Positions 40,274 through 49,305 of a DNA stretch of 64,000 nucleotides are shown in pieces (within the stretch, counting starts at the first letter, position 1; each line of letters begins with the position of its first letter). The stretch spans positions 3,410,001 through 3,474,000 of the forward strand of contig NZ_CP080419.1 in the NCBI RefSeq assembly GCF_019457595.1, in the 5' to 3' direction. A program made the translations under genes and the position numbers. The notes beneath the pieces are model-generated. The model was given only the letters and a program-made list of their open reading frames with translations. It was not told the origin of the DNA and made no database searches. Origin of the DNA: Shewanella psychrotolerans (GTDB lineage: Bacteria; Pseudomonadota; Gammaproteobacteria; Enterobacterales; Shewanellaceae).

Positions 40274-41050
40274 CTATTGATTTTTATAATTAATATCTAA
40301 TTGATATTCACGATTTGCCCAGCTGGTTTCTTCTGGGGGGCAAGGAAATGGCTCAGCTCTTTTTAACATTGCCAATACTTCATGACGAAATGCTTGCCTA
40401 CCGATTAACACTGTTGCTTTTTGCTGTAATACTTTCCCTGTGCGATCGATATTAAAAGACAGGTTAACGACACCTTTTACATTGCGCAGAGATAAGCGCT
40501 TTGGTGCCGTTTTAAATGACAACAAATGATGCCGTATCCGCAAATCATATTGTTGATTTAATTCAGCCCCACCGATTTGCTGAGCAGTACCCGTTTCTTG
40601 TTGGCGCAACTCATTACTCGTCGCCCCCTGCTTGCCTAACGCCCCTGCTTTAGTCTCTGCGACGGCCATTTTCTCTCTTTTTGAGTCAGTAGGTTGTTGC
40701 TTATCTAAAGGCTTATCTAAGGGCTTATCTAAAGGCTTATTTGGCTCTTTCGGCTGAGGTTTAGGTTTAGGTTTAGGTTTAGGCGGAACCGTCATTTTTT
40801 TTGTTGGTTGAATTTTCTTTTCAGCCACTGGAGGCTGATTTTCTTTATGCTCAATTAATGGCTTACTTGATGCGACCTCTTGTTGTTGAGCCAAGCTCCC
40901 CGCCATCGCAGTCATCATCCCTAAGCTCACTATATTAGTATTACTTTGAGCAAGTGTTGTTGGCCGCTCTTGATATTCCCAGACAAAAATAATACCGATA
41001 ATAATGTGGATAAAAACAGAGCCCAAAAAAAATGTGTTGAATCGATTCAT
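40274..41050 (-). CDS. tonB: TonB-family energy transducer
   Basis: 258 residues. One N-terminal membrane anchor (about 8-25, IHIIIGIIFVW) is followed by a long Pro/Lys-rich periplasmic spacer (about 75-115) with KPKPKPKP and four KPLD units, then the C-terminal TonB domain (about 170-258; VKGVVNLSFNIDRTGKV, ending in LDINYKN). The spacer's DNA is repetitive: four AGGTTT hexamers at 40757-40780 and 12-base KPLD units at 40699-40734 (minus-strand coding), so spacer length could vary. It carries proton-motive energy from ExbB/ExbD to outer-membrane receptors. It is third in exbB-exbD-tonB, beside a TonB-dependent receptor operon on the other strand. Confidence 0.92.
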   Translation of the reverse strand: MNRFNTFFLGSVFIHIIIGIIFVWEYQERPTTLAQSNTNIVSLGMMTAMAGSLAQQQEVASSKPLIEHKENQPPVAEKKIQPTKKMTVPPKPKPKPKPQPKEPNKPLDKPLDKPLDKQQPTDSKREKMAVAETKAGALGKQGATSNELRQQETGTAQQIGGAELNQQYDLRIRHHLLSFKTAPKRLSLRNVKGVVNLSFNIDRTGKVLQQKATVLIGRQAFRHEVLAMLKRAEPFPCPPEETSWANREYQLDINYKNQ

Positions 41051-41059
41051 TGACTAACC

Positions 41060-41482
41060 TTATGAACCATTAATATCGCTAAGCGCTATCTGGGCATTAC
41101 TGATATTGAGTCTATTAAGCAGTGCAAGAGTATCGACCATACGTTGTACTGGGGTGTTGCTATCTGTTTTCAGCATTAATTTCAGCTCCCCCTTCTGCTT
41201 GAGTTCAATAAGCTTCGACTCCAATCCATTGCTATCTAACGCATCGCCATCAAGGGTGTAACTATTTGAAGTAACCGAAATACCTAGAGTAACAAATTCA
41301 CTGTTTGCATAACTACGCTGACTTTTTTCTGACGTTTGCGGCAATGAAAAATCCATCTTTAATAGCGGTGCATTGATCATTAACATCATGAAAGCGATAA
41401 GAGAAAAGATCACATCTATCATAGGTGTCATGGTATCTGGAGGGGGCACATCCAAACTGCTATCATCGTTTAAATCGATCAT
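41060..41482 (-). CDS. exbD: ExbD-like proton channel subunit
   Basis: 140 residues, with an N-terminal membrane helix (about 23-42) containing the key Asp in PMIDVIFSLIAFMMLM and a periplasmic C-terminal domain. This Asp is the proton-handling residue of ExbD/TolR. The gene begins two bases after the exbB stop, preceded by AAGGGA, and ends 9 bases before tonB, indicating one transcript. It works with ExbB to energise TonB. Confidence 0.93.
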   Translation of the reverse strand: MIDLNDDSSLDVPPPDTMTPMIDVIFSLIAFMMLMINAPLLKMDFSLPQTSEKSQRSYANSEFVTLGISVTSNSYTLDGDALDSNGLESKLIELKQKGELKLMLKTDSNTPVQRMVDTLALLNRLNISNAQIALSDINGS

Positions 41483-41484
41483 TT

Positions 41485-42093
41485 TTATCCCTTATTATCG
41501 CCAAGGGCATGTGAGAATCGATTAAGGATCTCGGTACTTTCAGTTAAAGCATGTCGAGCTTTTGCAGCCAACAGCGCATGTGCAAGCACACAGACAACCG
41601 CAATAATAAGCCCTACCGCAGTGGTGGAAAGAGCTTGCCATAAACCATCAGCGACAATCGCAGGCTCAACGGGTCCTTGATGTTTACCAATATCATGAAA
41701 CGCTCGCATTAAACCAATAATGGTACCAAGTAGCCCAAGCATGGGCGCCAGTGTTGCCACAGTGATGAGCCCAGATAGACGTTGTTTCATTTTTTTCTGT
41801 AATTCTCGCAAGTGAAAACTCACTTGTTCATCACGATTGTTACGCGTGAATTCTCTAAGAGAGAGCAGCAGCGACACAGTTTCAGCATAAAAAGGCTGAC
41901 CTTTTATGACTATTTGCGCGGCGTTATCAACATATCCCTGTTGCAGTTGCTGCATAGCCTGTAATTGCCGTTGTGCTGACAACTGAGGTAAACGAGCCAT
42001 AGAAAAACAGCGATCAGCCACCAGCGCGAGTGTAACTATTGAGCAAAGTATTAGAGGAACCGCTGTACCTATGCTCCAAACATCATCAAACAT
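41485..42093 (-). CDS. exbB: ExbB-like (MotA/TolQ/ExbB) proton channel subunit
   Basis: 202 residues from the ATG at 42093, which has GGGAGAG upstream; an earlier TTG would add eight residues including that site. Three membrane helices are visible: about 12-32, then two in the C-terminal part (TVATLAPMLGLLGTIIGLMRAF and TAVGLIIAVVCVLAHALLA, each given in part). LAPMLGLLGTIIG is the classic ExbB/TolQ signature. First gene of the exbB-exbD-tonB operon. It is divergent from the M16 protease gene and shares the intergenic region that carries a Fur box. Confidence 0.93.
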   Translation of the reverse strand: MFDDVWSIGTAVPLILCSIVTLALVADRCFSMARLPQLSAQRQLQAMQQLQQGYVDNAAQIVIKGQPFYAETVSLLLSLREFTRNNRDEQVSFHLRELQKKMKQRLSGLITVATLAPMLGLLGTIIGLMRAFHDIGKHQGPVEPAIVADGLWQALSTTAVGLIIAVVCVLAHALLAAKARHALTESTEILNRFSHALGDNKG

Positions 42094-42359
42094 AGAGACT
42101 CTCCCGAGTTGTATCAATTTGTAAACCCATCTTTAACAGCGCATTTTGATGTAAATAGTAATTATTTTCAACAAAGAAGTCGCTCTTGAATACAACCTTT
42201 ACACTTATTGTCATTTCATATGATTAAAAGATCATTCCAGTCAAAAGACCCAATCCCAAATCAAACAAAAAACCTTTTAAAACATAACCTTGAAAATTCA
42301 CACCTATGTCGACTCTTTTTTATAACAGAATCAAAACCGGCATGATTGTAAATTTTGTT

Positions 42360-42378
42360 GTTAATGACAATCAATATC
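42360..42378 (+). promoter_or_regulatory. Fur box between the TonB system and the receptor/protease operon
   Basis: GTTAATGACAATCAATATC matches 16 of 19 positions of the Fur consensus GATAATGATAATCATTATC. It lies about 33 bases before the M16 protease start, in the promoter space shared with exbB, and predicts repression under iron-replete conditions. Matches extend into the next hexamers (AATACGATAAT). Confidence 0.8.
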
Positions 42379-42410
42379 AATACGATAATCCGCCAAATTC
42401 AAGTTAACCA

Positions 42411-45239
42411 ATGTCATACATAATGCCAACCCCTTCTACACCTCGCCAATCCAAATTGCTCACTCTATTAACAAGGTATTTTTCACTTAATATCACGATC
42501 TTGTTTTACACCTTATTGGCTGGATGTAGCGCATTACCAAACAGCGGGCAGCAATGGGACAAATCTGTCACTCAAGGACAACTAAGCAACGGTTTAACTT
42601 ACTATCTTTATGACAGCGGCAATGCGAACGATCCGTTCAATATTCGACTCATAGTCAATGCCGGATCGGTGGATGAAACTGGCTATGCGGGTGTTGCTCA
42701 TATGGTGGAGCATATGGTTTTTCGTAAAACTTATGCTCATCCGGAGTCTCTGCATAGCTATTTCACCACATTAGGCTGGAGCACAGGTAAACAAATAAAT
42801 GCATTGACTCGAGAATCTGAAACCCAGTACATGCTGCGCACTCGAGTCAATGACAGCTTAGATCTCCCAAGTTCTGTAGCACTAATGGGAGATATAGCCT
42901 TTGGTGCAAGTTTCGATGAGGCCGATTGGTTACAAGAAAAAAAAGTCATTCTAGAAGAGTGGCGCCGTGGCGAAAGTACGGCATCTCGCATTAATCGTCT
43001 GAAAAAAGATCAGATGCGTCATGACTCTCGTTATGTTAATCGCCCAACCATAGGCACAGAAGAAAGTATTCTAAGTACGCCTATTGTAGAAATTAAAAAT
43101 TTCTACAAACGATTTTATGTGCCAGCCAATATGACCTTAATCATCTCAGGCCATATCAATAAACAAACGGCAATCAACGCCATTGAGCAACATTTTGGAC
43201 AAGTAAAAAAGTCACCAGCCCCTAAGCGAGATTATGTTGAGTTGCCTTTAGCGCCCCAATTACATATTGGCAAAGTCCAATCAACGAAAGGCACGACTGC
43301 CGCTGTTGTATTTGGATTTCGTAGCGCTTTAGCTCAACAGAATTCTAAAGAAAGGAAACTCGATCAATTAGTACGCTACTTTTTGCGCAAGCTTATGCGG
43401 AATCAGGTGATTAGAGATCGTGCTCTACTGAATGATAAAAAAATTAGCCTAAGATTAGAGCAGCCAACTAACAACCGCATTGTAGCAGCGTTAGTCATGA
43501 GAACCCAAAACCATGACGAAGCATTACCACTGCTACTGGAAGAGGCCCAACGTCTTAAGCATTTTGGTGTCGATAAAACAGAATTCAATGCACTTAAAGC
43601 AGAAGCTTACTCGATTCTACAGCGTCAACTCAAAAACGGCGCAGACAATCGTGATTATAAGGCCTGGGAAGACAAGATAACGAATGCAGTCATAGCGGGG
43701 AAAGTCCTACAAAACAGCCGTGAAAAAGCCCGCCAGCAGATATTATTATTAAACAGCATCACTTTAGAGCAACTTAACGATAGACTTAAAGAACTCCTCA
43801 ATGCCCCTGATCAATTCTTGTATTATCAAATTCCAGATGGCATCGAAGTTCCACTGCCGACTGCGACTACTGTTCGTCAACTACAGGCAAATGCAGGGAA
43901 CGCTTTAAAGCCGACCGTTGCTTATCAAGTCTCTATAGCTGAGCAAGAACAACAAGCAGAACCGATAACGCTGCCGCCAATCACTCTCTATCCAGAGGGT
44001 GAGATTCGTCGCTTCAACCGTATTCCCGCTACAAGGGATGCCGCGGCAATCAGTCAATGGTCGCTAGATAACGGCGATAGTATTGTATGGCTCGAACAGC
44101 CAACAGCCGATAATAAGCTGTATATTAATGTCGTCACAGACACCGGATTTGATAACCGCACTCAGTCTCCAATGTTAAGCCAAATAGCAGTACAGCTATG
44201 GCAACAAACCCCTCCAACAGGATGGTCTGAAGCCCAATGGAAACTGATGCCACAGTGGAGCTGGGTATATAAGTCACAACAGTTAAGTTTAGGTGCCGTG
44301 ATAACCCCAGCGCAATTACCAAAACTGTTAGATACCTACCGTATACAGCTGCAAGAGGGTCATATTGCCGCCGAAGGCTTACCTTCGGTTAAATCTGATT
44401 TATTACGCCACCTAAGCAGCGCGAATAAGAACCATATTAGCGAAGCAATGGCGCAGCTGAAATACCCTAGCCAGATAAACGTATTGGATGATTCCACCGT
44501 TGCTGATATCGATGTGCCTATGCTGGAAGCTCTTGCCAAAGAAGTGTTAACCCAACCAGTCACTTTCTATGTTGTCGGTGCTCTACCTCAAGAGGTTGAT
44601 GAACTCTGGACGCAAAAAGTAGCCTCATTACCCAGAAGAAAGACCCTAGTCGCGGCCCCATTGATGCAGCAAAGCGGCCACCATTTAAAAGAGTTAGCCT
44701 TATATGATTCACCTAAAATGCAGGTGATGTTTGAAGGTTATACTCAGCTTGAATGGTCACCAGAACAAGCTTTCTTGGTATCAAGCTTAGCTGAGTTAAC
44801 TCAAAGCGCATTAAAACAGCGCCTCAGACTAGAGTTAGCCGGAATCTACAATATCCGTTTTGATCTGACACTCAATCCAGCAACCAATCATGCTGAAATG
44901 GCCTTATCTTTTTTCTGTGCGCCAGAACGTCGCAATGAACTATTAACTGCCGCTCAACAGGTACTGCAAAACATGCCACAGTGGTTAAAAAAACAAGACT
45001 TAACCCCATTAATTAGCAATATTCATTACGCAGAACAGCAACGTTTAGCCCTTGGTGCAACTTGGCTAAAAAGACTTGAGCTAAGTGACCACCGTTATGG
45101 TAACGGTCATTACCTTGAACATGTTCGCAACTTGCCATCACTTGTTACTCATCAATCTTTAGCGACACTTGCAGAGCACATCTTCCCCCTACAGAACAGT
45201 GCCACTGTTATTGCAAAACCAAAAGGCGAGAACGACTGA
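42411..45239 (+). CDS. M16-family (pitrilysin) metalloprotease, lipoprotein, PqqL/FusC-like
   Basis: 942 residues. A lipoprotein signal ends with LLAGC (Cys at 39), placing it in the periplasm on a membrane. The N-terminal M16 domain has the inverted zinc motif HMVEH (about residues 98-102) with the downstream VILEEW supplying the expected Glu. The C-terminal half is a second M16-like unit without the zinc motif, as in PqqL and pitrilysin. Length resembles E. coli PqqL (about 930). It is the first gene after the Fur box, and a TonB-dependent receptor gene follows 127 bases downstream. By analogy with FusC and PqqL, it may degrade a protein brought in by that receptor, but the substrate is unknown. 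No strong ribosome site is visible; ATG at 42423 is an alternative start. Confidence 0.88.
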   Translation: MSYIMPTPSTPRQSKLLTLLTRYFSLNITILFYTLLAGCSALPNSGQQWDKSVTQGQLSNGLTYYLYDSGNANDPFNIRLIVNAGSVDETGYAGVAHMVEHMVFRKTYAHPESLHSYFTTLGWSTGKQINALTRESETQYMLRTRVNDSLDLPSSVALMGDIAFGASFDEADWLQEKKVILEEWRRGESTASRINRLKKDQMRHDSRYVNRPTIGTEESILSTPIVEIKNFYKRFYVPANMTLIISGHINKQTAINAIEQHFGQVKKSPAPKRDYVELPLAPQLHIGKVQSTKGTTAAVVFGFRSALAQQNSKERKLDQLVRYFLRKLMRNQVIRDRALLNDKKISLRLEQPTNNRIVAALVMRTQNHDEALPLLLEEAQRLKHFGVDKTEFNALKAEAYSILQRQLKNGADNRDYKAWEDKITNAVIAGKVLQNSREKARQQILLLNSITLEQLNDRLKELLNAPDQFLYYQIPDGIEVPLPTATTVRQLQANAGNALKPTVAYQVSIAEQEQQAEPITLPPITLYPEGEIRRFNRIPATRDAAAISQWSLDNGDSIVWLEQPTADNKLYINVVTDTGFDNRTQSPMLSQIAVQLWQQTPPTGWSEAQWKLMPQWSWVYKSQQLSLGAVITPAQLPKLLDTYRIQLQEGHIAAEGLPSVKSDLLRHLSSANKNHISEAMAQLKYPSQINVLDDSTVADIDVPMLEALAKEVLTQPVTFYVVGALPQEVDELWTQKVASLPRRKTLVAAPLMQQSGHHLKELALYDSPKMQVMFEGYTQLEWSPEQAFLVSSLAELTQSALKQRLRLELAGIYNIRFDLTLNPATNHAEMALSFFCAPERRNELLTAAQQVLQNMPQWLKKQDLTPLISNIHYAEQQRLALGATWLKRLELSDHRYGNGHYLEHVRNLPSLVTHQSLATLAEHIFPLQNSATVIAKPKGEND

Positions 45240-45366
45240 ATCGATTATCACAGTATTTGTAACATAAACACCTTTTTAGGAAACGGAATAGCTGTCATTG
45301 CACGTTTTGTGTTGATAAAGCGTTATTCAGTGAAAAATTAGCACATTAATAATAAGTTGAGTTCGA

Positions 45367-47865
45367 ATGAAAATATTACCCATATGTAGCTTAATCGGTA
45401 GTGGCTTTATATCTATGGCAACAGCTGCTGATAACCCCGTAGATTTAGGGGCCGTTGACATTATAAACAAATCAGCAACGACAACCGCCACAAATGACGA
45501 TAATAGTAAAGCATCAACGGCATACGAGAGTTTTGATCCAGAAAACTCGGGATTAAGTGTTGTTAACCAAAAGGGCATCAACAAAGTTTCTGCAGGAGGG
45601 ATTGATACCTCAGAGTTACTTAAAATTCTCCCATTCGTCCAAATGGATGAAGATCGTAATCGAGTTAACCAAGCGAACGAGCAGTCAATTCGGCCATCAA
45701 ACTTCTCTATCTCTGGTGGTAACTATTACGACAATAACATAATGATCGATGGTATCGGCGTTAACTCTGTAATGGATGTTGCAGCCGATACCAACCCCAG
45801 CAGTGTTAACAATGTCGCAGGGCAAACAGCTCAAACACTTTACGTTGACCCATCTCTGTTAGAGAGCATTGAGGTATTTGACTCCAACGTATCGGCAAAA
45901 TACGGCAACTTTGTCGGTGGTGCTGTAAACATGAATTTGCGTAAGCCTAAAGAAGTGTTTTCCGTAGGGTTTGCGGCCGGAATTCAAAATGACAGTATGA
46001 AAAACTACATCTATTCTGATGAATTTAAAGACGATATCGACAATAATCCCCCACCAGAATTCATTAAATACAATACCGCTATTTCGGTAGATATTCCCTT
46101 TACCGAAAAATTCAAAACCTTATGGAGTTATAGCCGCTCTGTATCTGAAGTCGATTATGATATGGACGATGCGTATGGTGGCCTCTCATTCACCAACGGT
46201 GATACTTCAGAAAACTTCATGCTAAAAGCTGTTTACCAATTTTCAGATACCTTAGATGCCGAGGCACAAGTTAGTTACAGCCCCTATACCAGCGGCTATG
46301 ATCGCACCAATGCAATTAACTCTCATGTAGATAGCAATTCGACAGGACTATCTACATATTTTAAATTAAGTGGGATCAATGGTGATATGGACTGGGAAGC
46401 GAAATTGGCTTATACCCTTTCCGACACCAGCCGAAAAGCAGCTTCATATAATTATGTTTGGCCTAGCAATTATGCCGATTGGTGCTCAAGAAAATCGTGT
46501 ACCGATGGTAGCTTTGGTAACCTAGATCAAAAGCAAAAAGATTACACGGCCAGTTTTACGGGCCACCTTCCCCTATGGGAAGGCGATATAAGCTTTGGTA
46601 CTGACTTAACTCGCGTAGAGGCGAGTAAAATCAGAGATCAGGACAGCTATAGTTACAATTACTACAAAAAAGTCCCCGGTGCGACTAATGAGTTTGTGTG
46701 TGCAATTGACGATGATGCATGCAAAGAAAAACTCGCAATTTTAAACCGTCGCTCCATCTATCAAGCTTACGATGCTGAAGTTAATCTCAATTCTTTAGCC
46801 TTATGGACTGAATATCAGCGTCAATTCGGTAACATTAACCTGCGTACAGGCCTGCGTTATGACCATGAAAACTTCCTGAGTAACCATAATATATCTCCTC
46901 GTATTACTGCGAACTGGGAGTTTTATGATGAGATGTTTTTAACCGTCGGTGCCAACCGTTATTACACCAATAGTATGTTGGCCTACGCTATTCGCTCACA
47001 GATGCCGGATGATATTACCGATTACCGTGATATTAACGCCGACGGAACAGTGGGAGACTGGTATGAATATAGGCGGGTTCGAAATACTGATTACGGTACA
47101 TCTGATTTAAAAACACCCTACAGTGATGAATTAACAGCAGCCATCACCTTGCCAACTCCGCTTGAGGGCTCTGTTCGTCTAAAAGCAGTTTATCGTTGGA
47201 ACCGTGATCTATTTGCTAAAGAGAAGCTTGTTGATTTCAATACTTCAGAAGGTTCGCCTAAAGTAAATAATTATTACGTTTTAAATAATGACGGTGCAAC
47301 AGATTATCGAGGTATATCATTAGAATGGGCTGGCCATTATCAAGATCACCACTTTAATGCCAATATCAATTGGTCACAAACCAAAACGGTTGGCAATGCC
47401 ACCAGCTATGACAGCCAAATAGACCCAAGCGAAGACAGTACAACCTATGTGTACTACAAAGGTCAGCTAATAACCAAAACAGAACTATATGATATTGAAA
47501 AAGCACAGAACTTTGCAGCTCCAGTGAAGGCATTTTTCAGTTGGTCTACAGACTGGTTTTCAGAGCGCCTTAGCACAACAGCAAGGATGAATTATCGAGG
47601 AAAATACACCTCTCTATCCGATAGCGGCGAAAACATGCCTGTTGATGGCAGTAACTACGATATTTATGAGCGTACAGATCGTAAAGCATTCACCTCTGTA
47701 GACTTTAATGCGAGTTACCGTCTTGCACAGATAGCAGGGAACTGGGCCCGTGTGGATATAAAATTATCAAATCTTTTTAATGATTTGCCACATACAAAGG
47801 CTTCATCTTCCATGCCCTATCAACAAGGACGCAGTTACTGGCTGTACCTGAAATATGACTATTAA
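45367..47865 (+). CDS. TonB-dependent outer-membrane receptor
   Basis: 832 residues. The signal peptide ends about MATAA (residue 20). The mature N-terminus holds a likely TonB-box segment (VDLGAVDII), followed by a plug domain at about 70-195 (SIRPSNFSISGG, NIMIDGIGVNSVM, LLESIEVFDSNVSAKYGNFVGGAVNM, given in part). The remaining roughly 640 residues form the barrel and end in the aromatic YLKYDY. Two Cys pairs (WCSRKSC and FVCAIDDDAC) lie in predicted extracellular loops. It sits between an M16 protease and DUF4920/PepSY genes. It should bind an iron-related ligand; the partner protease suggests a protein or peptide rather than a small siderophore, but this is inference. Confidence 0.92.
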   Translation: MKILPICSLIGSGFISMATAADNPVDLGAVDIINKSATTTATNDDNSKASTAYESFDPENSGLSVVNQKGINKVSAGGIDTSELLKILPFVQMDEDRNRVNQANEQSIRPSNFSISGGNYYDNNIMIDGIGVNSVMDVAADTNPSSVNNVAGQTAQTLYVDPSLLESIEVFDSNVSAKYGNFVGGAVNMNLRKPKEVFSVGFAAGIQNDSMKNYIYSDEFKDDIDNNPPPEFIKYNTAISVDIPFTEKFKTLWSYSRSVSEVDYDMDDAYGGLSFTNGDTSENFMLKAVYQFSDTLDAEAQVSYSPYTSGYDRTNAINSHVDSNSTGLSTYFKLSGINGDMDWEAKLAYTLSDTSRKAASYNYVWPSNYADWCSRKSCTDGSFGNLDQKQKDYTASFTGHLPLWEGDISFGTDLTRVEASKIRDQDSYSYNYYKKVPGATNEFVCAIDDDACKEKLAILNRRSIYQAYDAEVNLNSLALWTEYQRQFGNINLRTGLRYDHENFLSNHNISPRITANWEFYDEMFLTVGANRYYTNSMLAYAIRSQMPDDITDYRDINADGTVGDWYEYRRVRNTDYGTSDLKTPYSDELTAAITLPTPLEGSVRLKAVYRWNRDLFAKEKLVDFNTSEGSPKVNNYYVLNNDGATDYRGISLEWAGHYQDHHFNANINWSQTKTVGNATSYDSQIDPSEDSTTYVYYKGQLITKTELYDIEKAQNFAAPVKAFFSWSTDWFSERLSTTARMNYRGKYTSLSDSGENMPVDGSNYDIYERTDRKAFTSVDFNASYRLAQIAGNWARVDIKLSNLFNDLPHTKASSSMPYQQGRSYWLYLKYDY

Positions 47866-47923
47866 GTAACAGGAATCTAAGATAAACATGAATCATAACA
47901 ATGCAAATTTAAGAAAGGACATT

Positions 47924-48391
47924 ATGTTAAGTAAAATCATCGGCATCTCCCTATTAATATTAGCTTCCATGGGGAGCATCCAGGCACAAATACTCACCTT
48001 TGGTACTGAGGTGAATGACAACCACTTGGTCAATGTTTCTACTATTTTAGCTACGCCAGCCTCTTATGTAGGTCAGCAAGTAACAATCAAAGGCATGATC
48101 ACCAATGTCTGTAGCAAGCGTGGATGTTGGATGACAGTTGCATCGGATCAAAGGTTTCAGGAACTATTTATTAAAGTCCCCGATGGTGAAATGGTATTTC
48201 CTATCAGTGCTAAAGGCAGTGAAGCCATTGTCACGGGTGCATTAAAGGCCAAACCGCTAAATCTGGCGCAGACAAAATCTTGGCTTGCCGAGCAGGCAAA
48301 ACATCAGGGGCTGTCATTTGATCCAGACACAGTAACCAAAGCCATCAGCCTTTACGAACTGACCCCCGTTGGAGTAAAAATACTTGAGTAG
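47924..48391 (+). CDS. Exported DUF4920-domain protein
   Basis: 155 residues from the ATG at 47924 (AAAGGA upstream); an earlier ATG at 47888 adds a hydrophilic stretch before the signal. Signal peptide to about residue 21 (SIQAQ). The DUF4920 core shows GQQVTIKGMITNVCSKRGCWM, with the conserved Cys pair and GCWM that suggest metal or redox chemistry. Its last codons overlap the start of the PepSY-associated gene by eight bases. It belongs to the same transcript as the TonB-dependent receptor. Confidence 0.85.
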   Translation: MLSKIIGISLLILASMGSIQAQILTFGTEVNDNHLVNVSTILATPASYVGQQVTIKGMITNVCSKRGCWMTVASDQRFQELFIKVPDGEMVFPISAKGSEAIVTGALKAKPLNLAQTKSWLAEQAKHQGLSFDPDTVTKAISLYELTPVGVKILE

Positions 48392-48950
48392 TTCCAGTTT
48401 TAGTTGGTTTAAGTTCAACCGCACCCTGCACCGTGATGTTGGCTATTTCTGCGTGGGCTTAACGATTATATTCGCCATATCGGGCATAGCAGTTAATCAT
48501 ATACATGATTGGAACCCCAATTATGATATCAAGCGTACTGTAAAAATGCTTGAGCCAACTCAATGGCATACATTAGATGATGCGGTGCTTAATGCTCAAT
48601 TAGTAAGACAAGCGAATATTAGTCAACCCGTAAAAAGTGGCTATTGGAGTTCGCCTCAGGAGTACAAAGTGTTCCTTAAAGATGGGGCGAATCTGACCTT
48701 AAATAGTGCAAATTCTGAACTCATAATAGAACAGATAACACCGCGATATGTGCTAAAGGCATTTAATAAATTACATTTAAACGAAGCACATAAAGCATGG
48801 GTATTTTTTTCCGATATCTACGCAGCCCTGTTGCTTTTTTTGGCTTGTTCATCGCTTTTTATGGTGAAAGGGCGTAATAGCCCATGGCGCAAAAAATCGG
48901 TGTGGTTAATTTCTGGAATAATCCTTCCCATTATCTTTATTTTGATTTAA
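48384..48950 (+). CDS. PepSY-associated membrane protein
   Basis: 188 residues from a TTG start at 48384, supported by GGAG at 48371-48374 and by an overlap with the preceding stop codon. An N-terminal helix (about 20-37) begins with the PepSY-TM pattern RTLHRDVGYF, two further helices occur at about 142-160 and 170-187, and a periplasmic segment lies between them. Such proteins are often found with siderophore or heme receptors; larger relatives (PiuB/FoxB type) reduce ferric ligands in the inner membrane. This short version lacks the full four-helix reductase. It closes the Fur-controlled operon at a terminator. Confidence 0.82.
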   Translation: MSSSSFSWFKFNRTLHRDVGYFCVGLTIIFAISGIAVNHIHDWNPNYDIKRTVKMLEPTQWHTLDDAVLNAQLVRQANISQPVKSGYWSSPQEYKVFLKDGANLTLNSANSELIIEQITPRYVLKAFNKLHLNEAHKAWVFFSDIYAALLLFLACSSLFMVKGRNSPWRKKSVWLISGIILPIIFILI

Positions 48951-48965
48951 CCAGCAAGGTAAATG

Positions 48966-48997
48966 CTCGCCCAGTGACTATTCATGGGCGAGTTTTT
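48966..48997 (+). terminator. Terminator of the receptor/protease operon
   Basis: CTCGCCCA (48966-48973) pairs with TGGGCGAG (48985-48992) around an 11-base loop, followed by TTTTT. It lies 15 bases after the PepSY gene stop. Confidence 0.9.
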
Positions 48998-49018
48998 CAT
49001 TGGTTTTACTGTTTACTA

Positions 49019-49285
49019 ATACCAATCAGTATAAGAAAGAGATCGACTCAGGGTCTGTTTTACGCCGTATTCAAGGTGAATAGGTGATGGAATGCTTGTC
49101 CCTTGTGAGGCCATTCAACGCTAAAATAGTCCCTTAACTGACGCGTTTTAGCCCATCCGATATTGTTTTAACTCATTTGAATCTAAAACACGTATGGGCT
49201 TCACTTGTTGCAAGCAACAAGATCTTGCATATTCCCTCCATATTTAAGACATTCCCTCCGTCCCTGGAGGCCAGTTGCGAATGTC
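49019..49285. repeat. MITE-like dispersed repeat, copy C (inverted, one end lost)
   Basis: The left end ATACCAATCAGTATAAGAAAG is the same as the right end of copy A on the other strand. The right part, read on the minus strand (GACATTCGCAAC, CTCCAGGGACGGAGGGAATG, TTGTTGCTTGCAAC, AGTGAAGC), matches the middle of copy B. The outer inverted end on this side is not recognisable. The central portion (about 49030-49190) is absent from copies A and B. The element fills most of the 355-base gap before the Dcu gene. Confidence 0.8.
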
Positions 49286-49305
49286 ATTAATACAACTGAT
49301 GCTAC

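Noticed and set aside
40757..40783. Telomere-like TTTAGG repeats
   Set aside because: They encode the Lys-Pro spacer of TonB in frame, which fully explains them.
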